Source: Comamonadaceae bacterium (lineage in GTDB: Bacteria > Pseudomonadota > Gammaproteobacteria > Burkholderiales > Burkholderiaceae_C). From it: 64,000 bases of DNA. The notes under the pieces were generated by a model. That model searched no databases, was not told the DNA's origin, and saw only the letters and a program-made list of their open reading frames with translations. The position numbers were made by a program, and so were the translations under genes. Location: assembly GCA_009996515.1 (NCBI GenBank), contig JAACZV010000024.1:1-64000 (forward strand). Reading direction: 5' to 3'. The stretch's first letter is position 1. Each line of letters opens with the position of its first letter. Shown here piece by piece: positions 34,737 through 43,369 of the stretch.

Positions 34737-36289
34737 AACGCCTTGCCGCTCTGTTGCTGGCCCTGCCGCTGATGGCACAGGCCGATACCACGCTGCGCTT
34801 CTGCGCCGCCGGCAGCCCCAAGACCTTCGATCCGGCGATGACCGACAGCGGCATCGACCATGTGGCCCACCTGCCCATCTTCGGCACCCTGGTCGAGATC
34901 CGGCGCGGCACCGACCAGCTCATCCCCGGGCTGGCCACCAGCTGGAGCGTCAGCCCCGACGGCCTGGCCTACACCTTCGAGCTGCGCCGCGGCGTGAGCT
35001 GGCACAGCGTCGACGGCTTCAAGCCCACGCGCGAGTTCAATGCCGACGACGTGCTGTTCACCTTCGGCCGCCTGCTCAGTCGCGACAGTGCCTTCGCCAA
35101 GGCCTTCCCCAGCGTGTCGCCCTATGTCGTGTCCTTCGGCTGGGAGAAGCTGATCCGCCAGGTCGAGAAGCTGGGCGAGCACCAGGTGCGCTTCACGCTG
35201 GCCGAGCGCGACGCGTCCTTCCTGTCGGCGCTGAGCTTCGCCTTCACGATGATCCAGTCCGCCGAGCTGGGCGCGCAGCTGCTCAAGGCCGGCACGCCGC
35301 AGCGCATCGCGCAGCTGCCGGTGGGCACCGGCCCGTTCCAGTTCAAGAGCTTCCGTGCCGACAGCGTCATCCGCTACGTGAAGCATCCGGGCTGGTGGCG
35401 CCAGGCCGAGCGGCCACGCGCCGACCAGCTGGTCTACGCGATCACGCCCGACGCCAGCGTGCGCGCGCAGCGCCTCAAACGCGACGAATGCGACATCGCC
35501 GCGCCGGTGGGCCCGGCCGAGCTGGACATGCTGAAGAAGGACCCCGCCATCAAGCTCGCGACGGCGCCGGGCATGAACGTGGGCATCCTGGCCTACAACA
35601 CCAAGCGCCCGGCGCTGTCCAAGGTCGAGGTGCGCCAGGCGCTGGACATGGCCATCGACAAGGCCGCCATCCTGCGCGCCGTCTACGGCGAGGCCGGCAC
35701 GCTGGCCACCAGCCCCATCCCGGCCGCCAACTGGGCGCATGACGCGACGCTCAAAGCCCAGCCGCACGACCCCGCCAAGGCTCGCGCCCTGCTGCAGAAG
35801 GCCGGCGTGCTGCCGCTGAACATCACGCTGTGGGCCATGCCGGTGGTGCGCAACTACAACCCCAACGGCCAGCGCATGGCGCAGATGATCCAGTCTGACT
35901 GGGCCAAGGTGGGCGTGACGGCGCGCATCGTCAGCTACGAATGGGGCGAGTACCTGCGCCGCATCGACGCCGGCGAGCATGACGCGGCGCTGAGCGGCTG
36001 GAACGGCGATCCCGAGCCCGCCAACACGGCCGGCCAGCTGGCCTGCGGCGCGGCCAGCGGCACGTTCTGGTGCAACCCGGCCTATGACCGGCTGCTGGCC
36101 GAGGCCCGCCAGGCGCTGAAGCAGGAAGACCGCAAGCTGCTCTACGCCAAGGCCCAGCGCCTCGCGATGCAGGAGCTGCCCTGGACCCCGATCGCCTACG
36201 GGCGCCTGGCCGTGCCGCAGCGCGCAGCGGTCAAGGGTTTCGTCGTGGACCTGGACGGCGGCATGTATTTCGACGGCGTCATGAAATAG
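34733..36289 (+). CDS. Peptide/oligopeptide-type ABC solute-binding protein (family 5)
   Basis: 518 residues with a signal peptide ([14 protein letters not shown]). Family 5 (DppA/OppA-like) features are [47 protein letters not shown] and the C-terminal [14 protein letters not shown]. It captures peptides or similar ligands in the periplasm. No permease or ATPase genes accompany it here, so it is an orphan binding protein that may serve a transporter encoded elsewhere. It starts by ATGA overlap with the amidohydrolase gene. Confidence 0.9.
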   Translation: MKRLAALLLALPLMAQADTTLRFCAAGSPKTFDPAMTDSGIDHVAHLPIFGTLVEIRRGTDQLIPGLATSWSVSPDGLAYTFELRRGVSWHSVDGFKPTREFNADDVLFTFGRLLSRDSAFAKAFPSVSPYVVSFGWEKLIRQVEKLGEHQVRFTLAERDASFLSALSFAFTMIQSAELGAQLLKAGTPQRIAQLPVGTGPFQFKSFRADSVIRYVKHPGWWRQAERPRADQLVYAITPDASVRAQRLKRDECDIAAPVGPAELDMLKKDPAIKLATAPGMNVGILAYNTKRPALSKVEVRQALDMAIDKAAILRAVYGEAGTLATSPIPAANWAHDATLKAQPHDPAKARALLQKAGVLPLNITLWAMPVVRNYNPNGQRMAQMIQSDWAKVGVTARIVSYEWGEYLRRIDAGEHDAALSGWNGDPEPANTAGQLACGAASGTFWCNPAYDRLLAEARQALKQEDRKLLYAKAQRLAMQELPWTPIAYGRLAVPQRAAVKGFVVDLDGGMYFDGVMK

Positions 36290-36299
36290 CCCACCCCCT

Positions 36300-36366
36300 G
36301 CCGGCTGCGCCGGCCCCCTCAAGGGGGCGCCGTCGATGGCCCGGCAAAGCCGGTTCCATGACGGCC
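36300..36366 (+). repeat. Cluster of short hairpins between the solute-binding protein gene and dcd
   Basis: GCCGGC (36300-36305) pairs with GCCGGC (36309-36314). GCCCCC (36313-36318) pairs with GGGGGC (36323-36328) around TCAA. A larger GCCGTC-ATGG / CCAT-GACGGC pairing (about 36329-36366) encloses CCGGC/GCCGG (36341-36353). The first two overlap by 2 nt and cannot form together. It resembles terminator-type repeats of this group of bacteria; no T-tract is present. Confidence 0.5.
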
Positions 36367-36408
36367 GCTGGGGAAGGCATTACGTATGGAAAGACGGAAA
36401 GGTCAATC

Positions 36409-36975
36409 GTGAGCATCAAGAGCGACAAGTGGATACGCCGCATGGCGGAGCAGCACGGCATGATCGAGCCCTTCGAGCCCGGCCAGGTGCGCGAGCGGGA
36501 CGGCCGCAAGATCGTCAGTTACGGCACCAGCAGCTATGGCTACGACATCCGCTGCGCCCCCGAGTTCAAGGTCTTCACCAACATCCACTCCACGGTGGTG
36601 GATCCGAAGAACTTCGACGAGAACAGCTTCGTCGACGTCAACAAGGACGTCTGCATCATCCCGCCCAACAGCTTCGCGCTGGCGCGCACGGTGGAGTACT
36701 TCCGCATTCCGCGCAATGTGCTGACGGTCTGCCTGGGCAAGAGCACCTATGCCCGCTGCGGCATCATCGTCAACGTGACGCCCTTCGAGCCGGAGTGGGA
36801 AGGCTATGTGACGCTGGAGTTCAGCAACACCACGCCGCTGCCGGCCAAGATCTATGCCGGCGAGGGCTGCGCCCAGGTGCTGTTCTTCGAGAGCGACGAG
36901 GTCTGCGAGACCAGCTACAAGGACCGCGGTGGCAAGTACCAGGGCCAGGTGGGCGTGACGCTGCCCAAGACCTGA
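36409..36975 (+). CDS. dcd: dCTP deaminase Dcd
   Basis: 188 residues. It converts dCTP to dUTP for thymidylate synthesis. The start [39 protein letters not shown], the catalytic region [23 protein letters not shown] and the [15 protein letters not shown] end are all diagnostic. The start is GTG at 36409 with AAAGG about 8 nt upstream; an ATG 17 codons upstream only adds non-conserved sequence. Confidence 0.96.
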   Translation: MSIKSDKWIRRMAEQHGMIEPFEPGQVRERDGRKIVSYGTSSYGYDIRCAPEFKVFTNIHSTVVDPKNFDENSFVDVNKDVCIIPPNSFALARTVEYFRIPRNVLTVCLGKSTYARCGIIVNVTPFEPEWEGYVTLEFSNTTPLPAKIYAGEGCAQVLFFESDEVCETSYKDRGGKYQGQVGVTLPKT

Positions 36976-37105
36976 GCGCGGTCCCCGGGGCTTGAGCCGG
37001 AAGAGGCCGAGTTAGCCGGGCCTTTTCGGGCTTTATCCGGCCTTCGCGCGGCCGATGGCCGGGCACGATGGCGGCCATCACGCCAAAGTCCGCCCGAGGC
37101 CCCTC

Positions 37106-37474
37106 ATGCTGATCCCGCTGCACCTGATCCCCGTTCCTGCCGACGAGCCCCGCGGCCTGGGCGACCCGGGCCATGCCTGCAGCGGCCTCAAGATCGCCCA
37201 GGGCGTGCATCTGGGCGACATCCGCGCCCTCGGCCTGACGGTGGCCGGCGCCACCAGCGGCCCGGTGGACAGCGGCGACCTGCTGCGCTTTGGCCAACTG
37301 ATGAACGACGCCGGCCTGGCCGTCAACCCCACGCGCATGCTGTACGACCGTCACTACGCCTACGAGCGGCTGGCCGACGGCCATCGCAGCGGCCATCCCG
37401 GCCTGCGCGAGCTGGCCCGGGAGCTGTTCCAGGCCTACCAGACCGCCGGCGAGTGGATAGGGCTGACCCACTGA
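37106..37474 (+). CDS. Small protein of unknown function
   Basis: 122 residues, no signal peptide or membrane segment. It has alternating strand and loop (IPLHLIPVPADEPRGLGDPGH) then two amphipathic helices (SGDLLRFGQLMNDAGLAVNP; ELARELFQAYQTAGEW). One Cys. I recognise no family. The start at the ATG at 37106 lacks a strong ribosome site; an upstream in-frame ATG at 37055 adds a His/Arg-rich stretch. It sits alone between dcd and the S46 peptidase gene. Confidence 0.55.
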   Translation: MLIPLHLIPVPADEPRGLGDPGHACSGLKIAQGVHLGDIRALGLTVAGATSGPVDSGDLLRFGQLMNDAGLAVNPTRMLYDRHYAYERLADGHRSGHPGLRELARELFQAYQTAGEWIGLTH

Positions 37475-37563
37475 GCTGAGCTGAGCGGGGCCCGGCCCGC
37501 CGCGCGCGGGCAGGGCAGGGGCGCGGGTTACGCTTGCGGTTTCGCCTTTTCGCAACCCGTTTC

Positions 37564-39741
37564 ATGAACCGTCATTCCCTCTCGCTGCTGGCCGCTGCCG
37601 CGCTGGCCGCCTCTCTTGCCCATGCCGAAGAAGGCATGTGGATGCCCAAGCAACTGCCGCAGATCGCGAAAGCCCTGAAGGCCGGCGGCCTGGCCATGGA
37701 CCCGGCCAAGCTCAAGGAGCTGACCCAGTTCCCCATGGGCGCCGTCGTGTCGCTGGGCGGCTGCACGGCCAGCTTCGTGTCGCCGCAAGGCCTGGTGGTG
37801 ACCAACCACCACTGCGCCTACGGCAGCATCCAGTACAACTCCAGGCCCGACCGCGACCTGCTGAAGAACGGCTTCTACGCGACGACGCTGGCCGACGAGC
37901 TGCCCGCCGCGCCCGGCAGCCGCATCTACGTCACCGTCGACATGAAGGACGTCAGCGCCGACATCCTGAACGACAAGACCCGCGCGCTGGCCGGCAAGGC
38001 CCGCACCGATGCCATCGAGGCCAGCGAGAAGCGGCTGGTGGCCGCCTGCGAGGCCGACGCGGGCCATCGCTGCAACGTCTATTCCTTCTTCGGCGGCCTG
38101 CAGTTCCAGCTCATCAAGCAGCTGGAGATCCGCGACGTGCGCCTGGTGCATGCGCCGGCCACCGGCGTGGGCCTGTTCGGCGGCGATGCCGACAACTGGG
38201 TCTGGCCGCGCCACACCGGCGACTACAGCTTCTACCGCGCCTATGTGGGCCCGGACGGCAAGCCGGCCGAGTTCAGCAAGGACAACAAGCCCTACCAGCC
38301 GAAGTTCCACCTGAAGATGGCCAGCAGCCCGCTGAACGAAGGCGACTTCGTCATGGTGGCGGGCTATCCGGGCCGCACCAACCGCCACCGCCTGCCCACC
38401 GAGGTGGACTTCGCCTTCGGCTTCGACCAGCCGGCCAAGATCAAGGCCTATGGCGAGTCCATCGAGCTGATCAAGGCCGAGACGGCCGGCCGCCGCGAGG
38501 GCGAGATCAAGATGGCCGCCCGCATGCAGGGGCTGCAGAACACCTTCAAGAACTACTCGGGCCAGCAGCAGAGCTACGACGGCAGCGACATCCTGGCCCG
38601 CAAGACGGCCGAGTTCGACAGGCTCAAGGCCTGGGTCAACGCCTCGCCCGAGCGCCAGCAGCGCTACGGCGCCGACATCGCCGCGGCCGAGAGCCTGATC
38701 GCCCAGCGCCAGGCCACCGTGAAGGCCGAATACCTGATGGGCTACATGTCACCCGTGCTGCTGAGCTCGGCCCGCCAGCTGTACGAGATCGCCAACGAGC
38801 GCGCCAAGCCCGACGCGGAGCGCAAGAGTGGCTTCCAGGAGCGCGACCTGCCGCGCCTGCGCGCCGCCCAGCAGTCGCTGGAGCGCCGCTACGACGAGCC
38901 CACCGACAAGCGCCTGGCGGCCCATTTCCTGGCCCAGTACCTGGCCCAGCCGGCCGCCACGCTGAACGCCGCCTGGCTGAACGCCCTGGGCCTGCAGGCG
39001 GGCCAGGACGAGGCCGCCATCCGCGCCCGCCTGGACGCCCTCTATGCCGGCAGCCAGCTGGCCGACACGGCCCAGCGCCTGGCCTGGCTGGGCAAGGACG
39101 TCGCCGCGTTCAAGGCCAGCGACGACGCCTTCATCAAGCTGGCCGTGGCGCTGTACGAGGACGGCGAGCGCCGCGAGAACCGCGACAAGGAACTGGCCGG
39201 CAAGTTGCAGAAGGCCTATGCCGGCGTGCAGCAGGCCATGATCGATTACCACGCCAGCCGCGGCGAGGCCGTCTACCCCGACGCCAACAGCACGCTGCGA
39301 ATCAGCTTCGGCAAGGTGCAGGGCCGCACGCCCGGCAGCGACGGCAGCAACTGGACGGCGTTCACGACGCTGCGTGGCATCGTCGCCAAGCACCGCGGCC
39401 CGGACGAGGCGGGCGGCGAGTTCAACGCGCCGGCCGAGCAGCTGGCCGCCATCAAGGCGCGCGACTTCGGCAAGTACTACGTGAAGGGCCTGGACTCGGT
39501 GCCGGTGAACTTCCTGTCCACGCTGGACACCACCGGCGGCAACTCCGGCTCGCCGGTGCTGAACAAGAATGCCGAGCTGGTGGGCCTGCTGTTCGACGGC
39601 ACGCTGGATGCCGTCATCTCGGACTGGGACTTCAATCCGAAGATGGTGCGCAGCATCTGCGTGGATGCGCGCTACATGCTGTGGCAGATGAGCAAGGTCG
39701 ACAAGACGACGCGCCTGCTAGAAGAAATGGGCGTCAAGTAA
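37564..39741 (+). CDS. S46-family dipeptidyl peptidase (DPP7/DPP11-type)
   Basis: 725 residues with a signal peptide (LLAAAALAASLAHA), so exported. Serine-protease triad of family S46: His in TNHHCAYG, Asp in GDADNWVWPRHTGDY and Ser in TTGGNSGSPVLN. The length matches the family, which removes dipeptides from peptide N-termini in the periplasm. Whether it prefers hydrophobic or acidic residues cannot be told by eye. It could supply dipeptides for peptide uptake; the orphan binding protein is 1.3 kb upstream. A dispersed repeat begins 3 nt after its stop. Confidence 0.92.
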   Translation: MNRHSLSLLAAAALAASLAHAEEGMWMPKQLPQIAKALKAGGLAMDPAKLKELTQFPMGAVVSLGGCTASFVSPQGLVVTNHHCAYGSIQYNSRPDRDLLKNGFYATTLADELPAAPGSRIYVTVDMKDVSADILNDKTRALAGKARTDAIEASEKRLVAACEADAGHRCNVYSFFGGLQFQLIKQLEIRDVRLVHAPATGVGLFGGDADNWVWPRHTGDYSFYRAYVGPDGKPAEFSKDNKPYQPKFHLKMASSPLNEGDFVMVAGYPGRTNRHRLPTEVDFAFGFDQPAKIKAYGESIELIKAETAGRREGEIKMAARMQGLQNTFKNYSGQQQSYDGSDILARKTAEFDRLKAWVNASPERQQRYGADIAAAESLIAQRQATVKAEYLMGYMSPVLLSSARQLYEIANERAKPDAERKSGFQERDLPRLRAAQQSLERRYDEPTDKRLAAHFLAQYLAQPAATLNAAWLNALGLQAGQDEAAIRARLDALYAGSQLADTAQRLAWLGKDVAAFKASDDAFIKLAVALYEDGERRENRDKELAGKLQKAYAGVQQAMIDYHASRGEAVYPDANSTLRISFGKVQGRTPGSDGSNWTAFTTLRGIVAKHRGPDEAGGEFNAPAEQLAAIKARDFGKYYVKGLDSVPVNFLSTLDTTGGNSGSPVLNKNAELVGLLFDGTLDAVISDWDFNPKMVRSICVDARYMLWQMSKVDKTTRLLEEMGVK

Positions 39742-39744
39742 AGA

Positions 39745-39877
39745 GCCCCTCGCCCAGCCTGCCCTGCTGAACGCGGGCAGTCTGGTCGGTCCCCCGAGGG
39801 GACGGCGATGCTCGCGGCATCGAGCCGCGAGCACATCGCCAGCCGGGCCGGCTTGGGGCGGCCCGGCGCTCGGCCCG
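39745..39877 (+). repeat. Dispersed repeat, copy A
   Basis: 133 bp that starts 3 nt after the S46 peptidase stop, same orientation as that gene. It matches copies C and B from GCCCCTCGCCC to GCTCGGCCCG. The hairpin pairs GGCGATGCTCGCGGC (39804-39818) with GCCGCGAGC (39824-39832) and ATCGCC (39835-39840), with an AC bulge and an ATCGA loop. It occupies most of the space up to the convergent YceI gene. Confidence 0.85.
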
Positions 39878-39928
39878 AAATGCGCAACGAGGAACGGCGG
39901 CCGAAGGCCGTCGTTTTCATTTGCAGCC

Positions 39929-40501
39929 TCACTCCTTGGCCACGGCCTCGACCTGGATGCGCAGGTTGACGTCCATCTTGAAGCCGTAGTCCTTGCCCGC
40001 CGCGAGGCCGAAGTCCTCGCGGTTGAAGCTGCCCGAGGCGTCGGCGCCGCACCAGTCCCGCTTCAGCATGGGGTGGGGCATGCACTTGAGCTGGTGGATG
40101 GCCAGCGTCACCGGCTTGCTGCGGCCGTTCAGTGTCAGCTCGCCCACCAGGCGGCTGGGCGCGCCGCCCGCCGCGCCGTCGAAGCGGCCTTGGAAGCGGG
40201 CGGTGGGCGGCTTGCCGTCCAGGTCGAAGAAGTCCTTGCCGCGGGCCCAGGCGTTCATCGCGTCCAGGCCGAAGTCGATGCTGGCCAGCTCCATGCTCAC
40301 GTCCACGCTGCCGCTGCCGGCCGCCTTGTCGTAGACGATGCTGCCGCTGCTCTTGTTGAGCTTGCCGCGCCAGACCGACAGGCCCATGTGGTCGGCCTCG
40401 AAACTGGGGTAGGTGTGCGTGGGGTCGATCTCGTAGGTCACCGGCGCGGCCTGGGCGGTGCAGGCGAGCAGGGCGGTGGCAAGCAGGTTCAAGTGTTTCA
40501 T
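39929..40501 (-). CDS. YceI-family periplasmic protein
   Basis: 190 residues with a signal peptide (LLATALLACTAQAA). YceI-like lipocalin-type fold: YEIDPTHTYPSFEADHMG, WARGKDFFDLDGKPPTARFQ, GELTLNGRSKPVTLAI and DFGLAAGKDYGF. Members bind isoprenoid-like lipids in the periplasm; the ligand here is unknown. It is convergent with the S46 peptidase gene and divergent from the phosphodiester glycosidase gene. Confidence 0.93.
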   Translation of the reverse strand: MKHLNLLATALLACTAQAAPVTYEIDPTHTYPSFEADHMGLSVWRGKLNKSSGSIVYDKAAGSGSVDVSMELASIDFGLDAMNAWARGKDFFDLDGKPPTARFQGRFDGAAGGAPSRLVGELTLNGRSKPVTLAIHQLKCMPHPMLKRDWCGADASGSFNREDFGLAAGKDYGFKMDVNLRIQVEAVAKE

Positions 40502-40590
40502 GGCCGGGGGTGGGTGGTTGAGGAGGTGCCAAGCCGACGACGTATGGCGGGCACGGTTTTCGACAGGGATGCGGCCGTTAGCATCGCCGC

Positions 40591-41376
40591 ATGCTGCGTC
40601 TATTTTTGACAGGAGTTTTGCTGGCCCTGGTAAGCGCCTGTGCCGGCGTCGCACCGGTGCCGCCCGACGGCTGGCAGCCGCTGGCCCCCGGCCTGGCCCA
40701 CCGCGCCTGGGCCCCCTGGCCCGACAGCGACGTGCAAGCGCTGCGGGTGGACCTGCGGCAGCTGCGCTTGGCGCTGTCACCGCCCGCCGAATCGGGCCTG
40801 CCGGTGGACCAGATGGCCAGCGGCCGGGGCGCGCTGGCCAGCGTCAACGCGTCCTTCTTCAACCGCGAGTTCCGGCCGCGCGGCGTCACCGTGTCCGACG
40901 GCCAGCTCTGGCCCGTGCTGCTGAAGGCGCCGGCCGGCGCCAAGGACCCGCTGCTGGCCTGCGACACCCAATGCGTGATCCGCTTCGACGCGCCGCCCAC
41001 GCCCGAGCCCGCCTGGCGACTGGCCGTCAGCGGCACGCCCTGGCTGGTGCGCGACGGCCAGGCCCGCACGGCCGAGGACGACGCGAGCTGCGCCAGCCTG
41101 TGCGCCAACACCCACCCGCGCACGGCCGTGGGCCTGGACGCCTCGGGCCGCCACCTGCTCGTGCTGCTCGCCGCCGGCCGGCGTGGCGAGGTCAAAGGCC
41201 TGACGCTGGCGCAGACCGCGCAGCTGATGCGCGAGCTGGGCGCCGTCCAGGCCTTCAACCTCGACGGCGGCGGTTCGTCCACGCTGCTGATCGGCGGCGA
41301 GTCGCGCCTGCCGCGCCCCCTCAACGAGCCCGCGCTGCGCCGCGTGGCCAACGCCCTGCATGTCCTGACCCCATGA
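40591..41376 (+). CDS. Phosphodiester glycosidase-domain lipoprotein (NAGPA-like)
   Basis: 261 residues. The N-terminus VLLALVSAC is a lipobox. The phosphodiester-glycosidase domain motifs are ASVNASFFN, HPRTAVGLDASG and LGAVQAFNLDGGGSSTLLI. The family cleaves sugar phosphodiesters or related glycans; the substrate is unknown. It overlaps the following YkuD-like lipoprotein gene by ATGA, suggesting joint action on envelope glycans (inference). Confidence 0.85.
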   Translation: MLRLFLTGVLLALVSACAGVAPVPPDGWQPLAPGLAHRAWAPWPDSDVQALRVDLRQLRLALSPPAESGLPVDQMASGRGALASVNASFFNREFRPRGVTVSDGQLWPVLLKAPAGAKDPLLACDTQCVIRFDAPPTPEPAWRLAVSGTPWLVRDGQARTAEDDASCASLCANTHPRTAVGLDASGRHLLVLLAAGRRGEVKGLTLAQTAQLMRELGAVQAFNLDGGGSSTLLIGGESRLPRPLNEPALRRVANALHVLTP

Positions 41377-42686
41377 ATTTCCGTGCCCTGACCCTGCTGG
41401 CCGCGGCGCTGCTGCTGGCCGCCTGCGCGACCCGGCCGCCACCCGCCGCGCCCAAGCGCTACGCCGCCGCCGAGCTGCTGGCCTTGAAGCCGGCCGACTT
41501 CGGCTGGCCGGCCAGCTCGACCGACGGCGAACGCGCGCTGCGCGAAGTGGCGCTGGCCGACATCCGCGCCCGTCTCGCGCTGCCGCCCGGGCCCGAGCGC
41601 GACGCGGCGCTGCCCAGGCTGTTCGACCTCGTCGCGCAGTACAACGCCGAGATCGACGCCGCCCGGCCGCTGCTGCTGCAGGCCTTGCCGCTGCTGGGTC
41701 AGCGTGATGCTGAAACCCAGCGCGCGCTGCTGACCGCCGCGCACACGCTGTACGCCGCCGACGCCGCGCCGCTGCTGTGGCCGCTGCTGCCGCAGCTGAC
41801 GGCGAGCAAGCCCTTCGCCATCGCCGCCTACACGCTGCTGCAGGCCGACGGCGCCGCCGCCCCAGCCCTGCGCGCGCTCGTGCCGCAGCAGTTCCCCAAC
41901 TGGGCCGACGATGCCCGGCTCACGGCGCTGATGCAGCGCCTGAGCCCCACGGCGGCGGCCCGGCCGCCGTTGACCGAACTGCTGGCCGCGCCGCTGCGCC
42001 CGGGCCATGCCGCCCTCTACAGCCTGCAGCGGCCGGGCCGTACCCATATGGGCCTGGTGCTGGTGCGCGACGCCGATGGCCGCTTCGTGCGCGACGCGGC
42101 CGGCCAGTTGTTCGCCTCGCCCCAGCTGGCGCTGGCCCGCAGCGGCCTGCCCGGCACCCTCACCAACGGCAACACGCCGCAAGGCCTGTTCACCATCGTG
42201 GGCGCCGGCACGGCCACCAATCCCAACATCGGCCCCACGCCCTATCTGCACAGCAAGCTGCCCATCGAGGCGACACCGGCCGAGTTCCAGCATGCGGATG
42301 TGGCTGTCGAGTGGAGCGAGGCCTTGTACGAGAGCTTGCTGCCGCCCGGCTGGCGCGGCGATGCCGGCATCAAAGAGGCCTGGCTGGCCGGTCGTGCCGG
42401 TCGCGACGAGCTGCTGGTCCATGGTACGACCCTCAACCCGGCCTACTACGCCGGTGCGAGCTATTTCCCCGGCACGCCGCAGCAGGGCTGCATGATCTCC
42501 GGCGAGGACTGGGACCCGGCCAGCGGCCGCCTCCTGGCCAGCCGCCAGCTCACGCTGGCCCAGACCTACGCGGCGGCGGGCCGGCGCGAGGACCTGGCCG
42601 GCTACCTCGTCGTCGTCGAGCTGCCCGGCGCGGGCGCAGTGACGCCGGCCGAGGCGCTGGCGCTGGTGACGGCGGCCGGGCGTTGA
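41373..42686 (+). CDS. Lipoprotein with a YkuD-like (L,D-transpeptidase-like) domain
   Basis: 437 residues. The signal has lipobox LLAAC. The N-terminal half (about 25-200) is helical and HEAT-like in pattern. The C-terminal part has the YkuD order of motifs: TPQGLFTIVGAG, LLVHGTTLNP and a final Cys in PQQGCMISGEDWD. The usual S-x-G-C reads QQGC, so it is a divergent member and activity is uncertain. It is coupled to the phosphodiester glycosidase gene by ATGA. Confidence 0.7.
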   Translation: MNFRALTLLAAALLLAACATRPPPAAPKRYAAAELLALKPADFGWPASSTDGERALREVALADIRARLALPPGPERDAALPRLFDLVAQYNAEIDAARPLLLQALPLLGQRDAETQRALLTAAHTLYAADAAPLLWPLLPQLTASKPFAIAAYTLLQADGAAAPALRALVPQQFPNWADDARLTALMQRLSPTAAARPPLTELLAAPLRPGHAALYSLQRPGRTHMGLVLVRDADGRFVRDAAGQLFASPQLALARSGLPGTLTNGNTPQGLFTIVGAGTATNPNIGPTPYLHSKLPIEATPAEFQHADVAVEWSEALYESLLPPGWRGDAGIKEAWLAGRAGRDELLVHGTTLNPAYYAGASYFPGTPQQGCMISGEDWDPASGRLLASRQLTLAQTYAAAGRREDLAGYLVVVELPGAGAVTPAEALALVTAAGR

Positions 42687-42696
42687 GGAGCCGGCC

Positions 42697-43248
42697 ATGA
42701 TGCCTTTGCGTTTTGCCGCCGTGCTGCTCGCCGGGCTGAGCCTGGCCGGACAGGCCCGTGCCGCCGAGCCGGCTCTCGTGCCCAGCGCCGACGGGCAGGA
42801 GTTGGTGGATGCCGCCAACGGCCGCGCCTGGTCGCGCTGCGTCGAGGGCATGCGCTGGGACGGCCGCGGCTGCCAGGGCCGGCCGGCGCTGTTCACGCAC
42901 GCCGAGGCGCTGGCCATGGCGCGCGCCCGCAGTGAGGCCGAGGGGCGCGCCTGGCGCGTGCCGCGCGTGCCCGAGCTCAAGCATCTCGGCGACCGGCTGG
43001 CGCAGGCGCCGGCCTCGCTCGCGCCGGCCGCGCCCAGCGGCTGGCACTGGACCAGTTCCGCCCGCATCGACAGCGAGGCGTCCAATCCCTATGCCTACCG
43101 CAACGTGCAGCGCGGCGTGACCGAGGCGCGCACCGACCGGCTGAGGGTGCAGGTCGGCTGGGCGGTGGACCCGCGCAGCGGCGACGCGCGCGGCGACATG
43201 CCCAAGCGCGAGCGGCTGCCGGTGCGGCTGGTGCGCGGCCTGGACTGA
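42697..43248 (+). CDS. Exported DUF1566-type protein
   Basis: 183 residues with a signal peptide (VLLAGLSLAGQARA). ELVDAANGRAWSRCVEGMRWDGRGCQG and FTHAEALAMA...WRVPRVPELKHL fit the DUF1566 (Lcl C-terminal) pattern, often found in surface or exported proteins of unknown role. Two Cys may form a disulfide. It starts 10 nt after the YkuD-like gene; a hairpin lies 8 nt after the stop. Confidence 0.75.
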   Translation: MMPLRFAAVLLAGLSLAGQARAAEPALVPSADGQELVDAANGRAWSRCVEGMRWDGRGCQGRPALFTHAEALAMARARSEAEGRAWRVPRVPELKHLGDRLAQAPASLAPAAPSGWHWTSSARIDSEASNPYAYRNVQRGVTEARTDRLRVQVGWAVDPRSGDARGDMPKRERLPVRLVRGLD

Positions 43249-43256
43249 GACCTGTC

Positions 43257-43279
43257 CAGGCCGGGTTTTTGCCGGCCTG
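43257..43279 (+). terminator. Stem-loop ending the envelope operon
   Basis: A perfect 8-bp stem, CAGGCCGG (43257-43264) with CCGGCCTG (43272-43279), around a GTTTTTG loop. No T-run follows, so it may be a pause or processing signal rather than a strong terminator. Confidence 0.5.
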
Positions 43280-43369
43280 AACCGCGCAGCCGACGGCCTG
43301 TCGCCGCGCCGTTGGCCTGCCGGGCCGCCCTTCCTAACCTGCGAGCCATTGCAGGAACAGGAGGCAGCC

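Noticed and set aside
36990-37045. Possible intrinsic terminator after dcd
   Set aside because: Only short, competing GC pairings with a brief TTTAT; not convincing enough to list.
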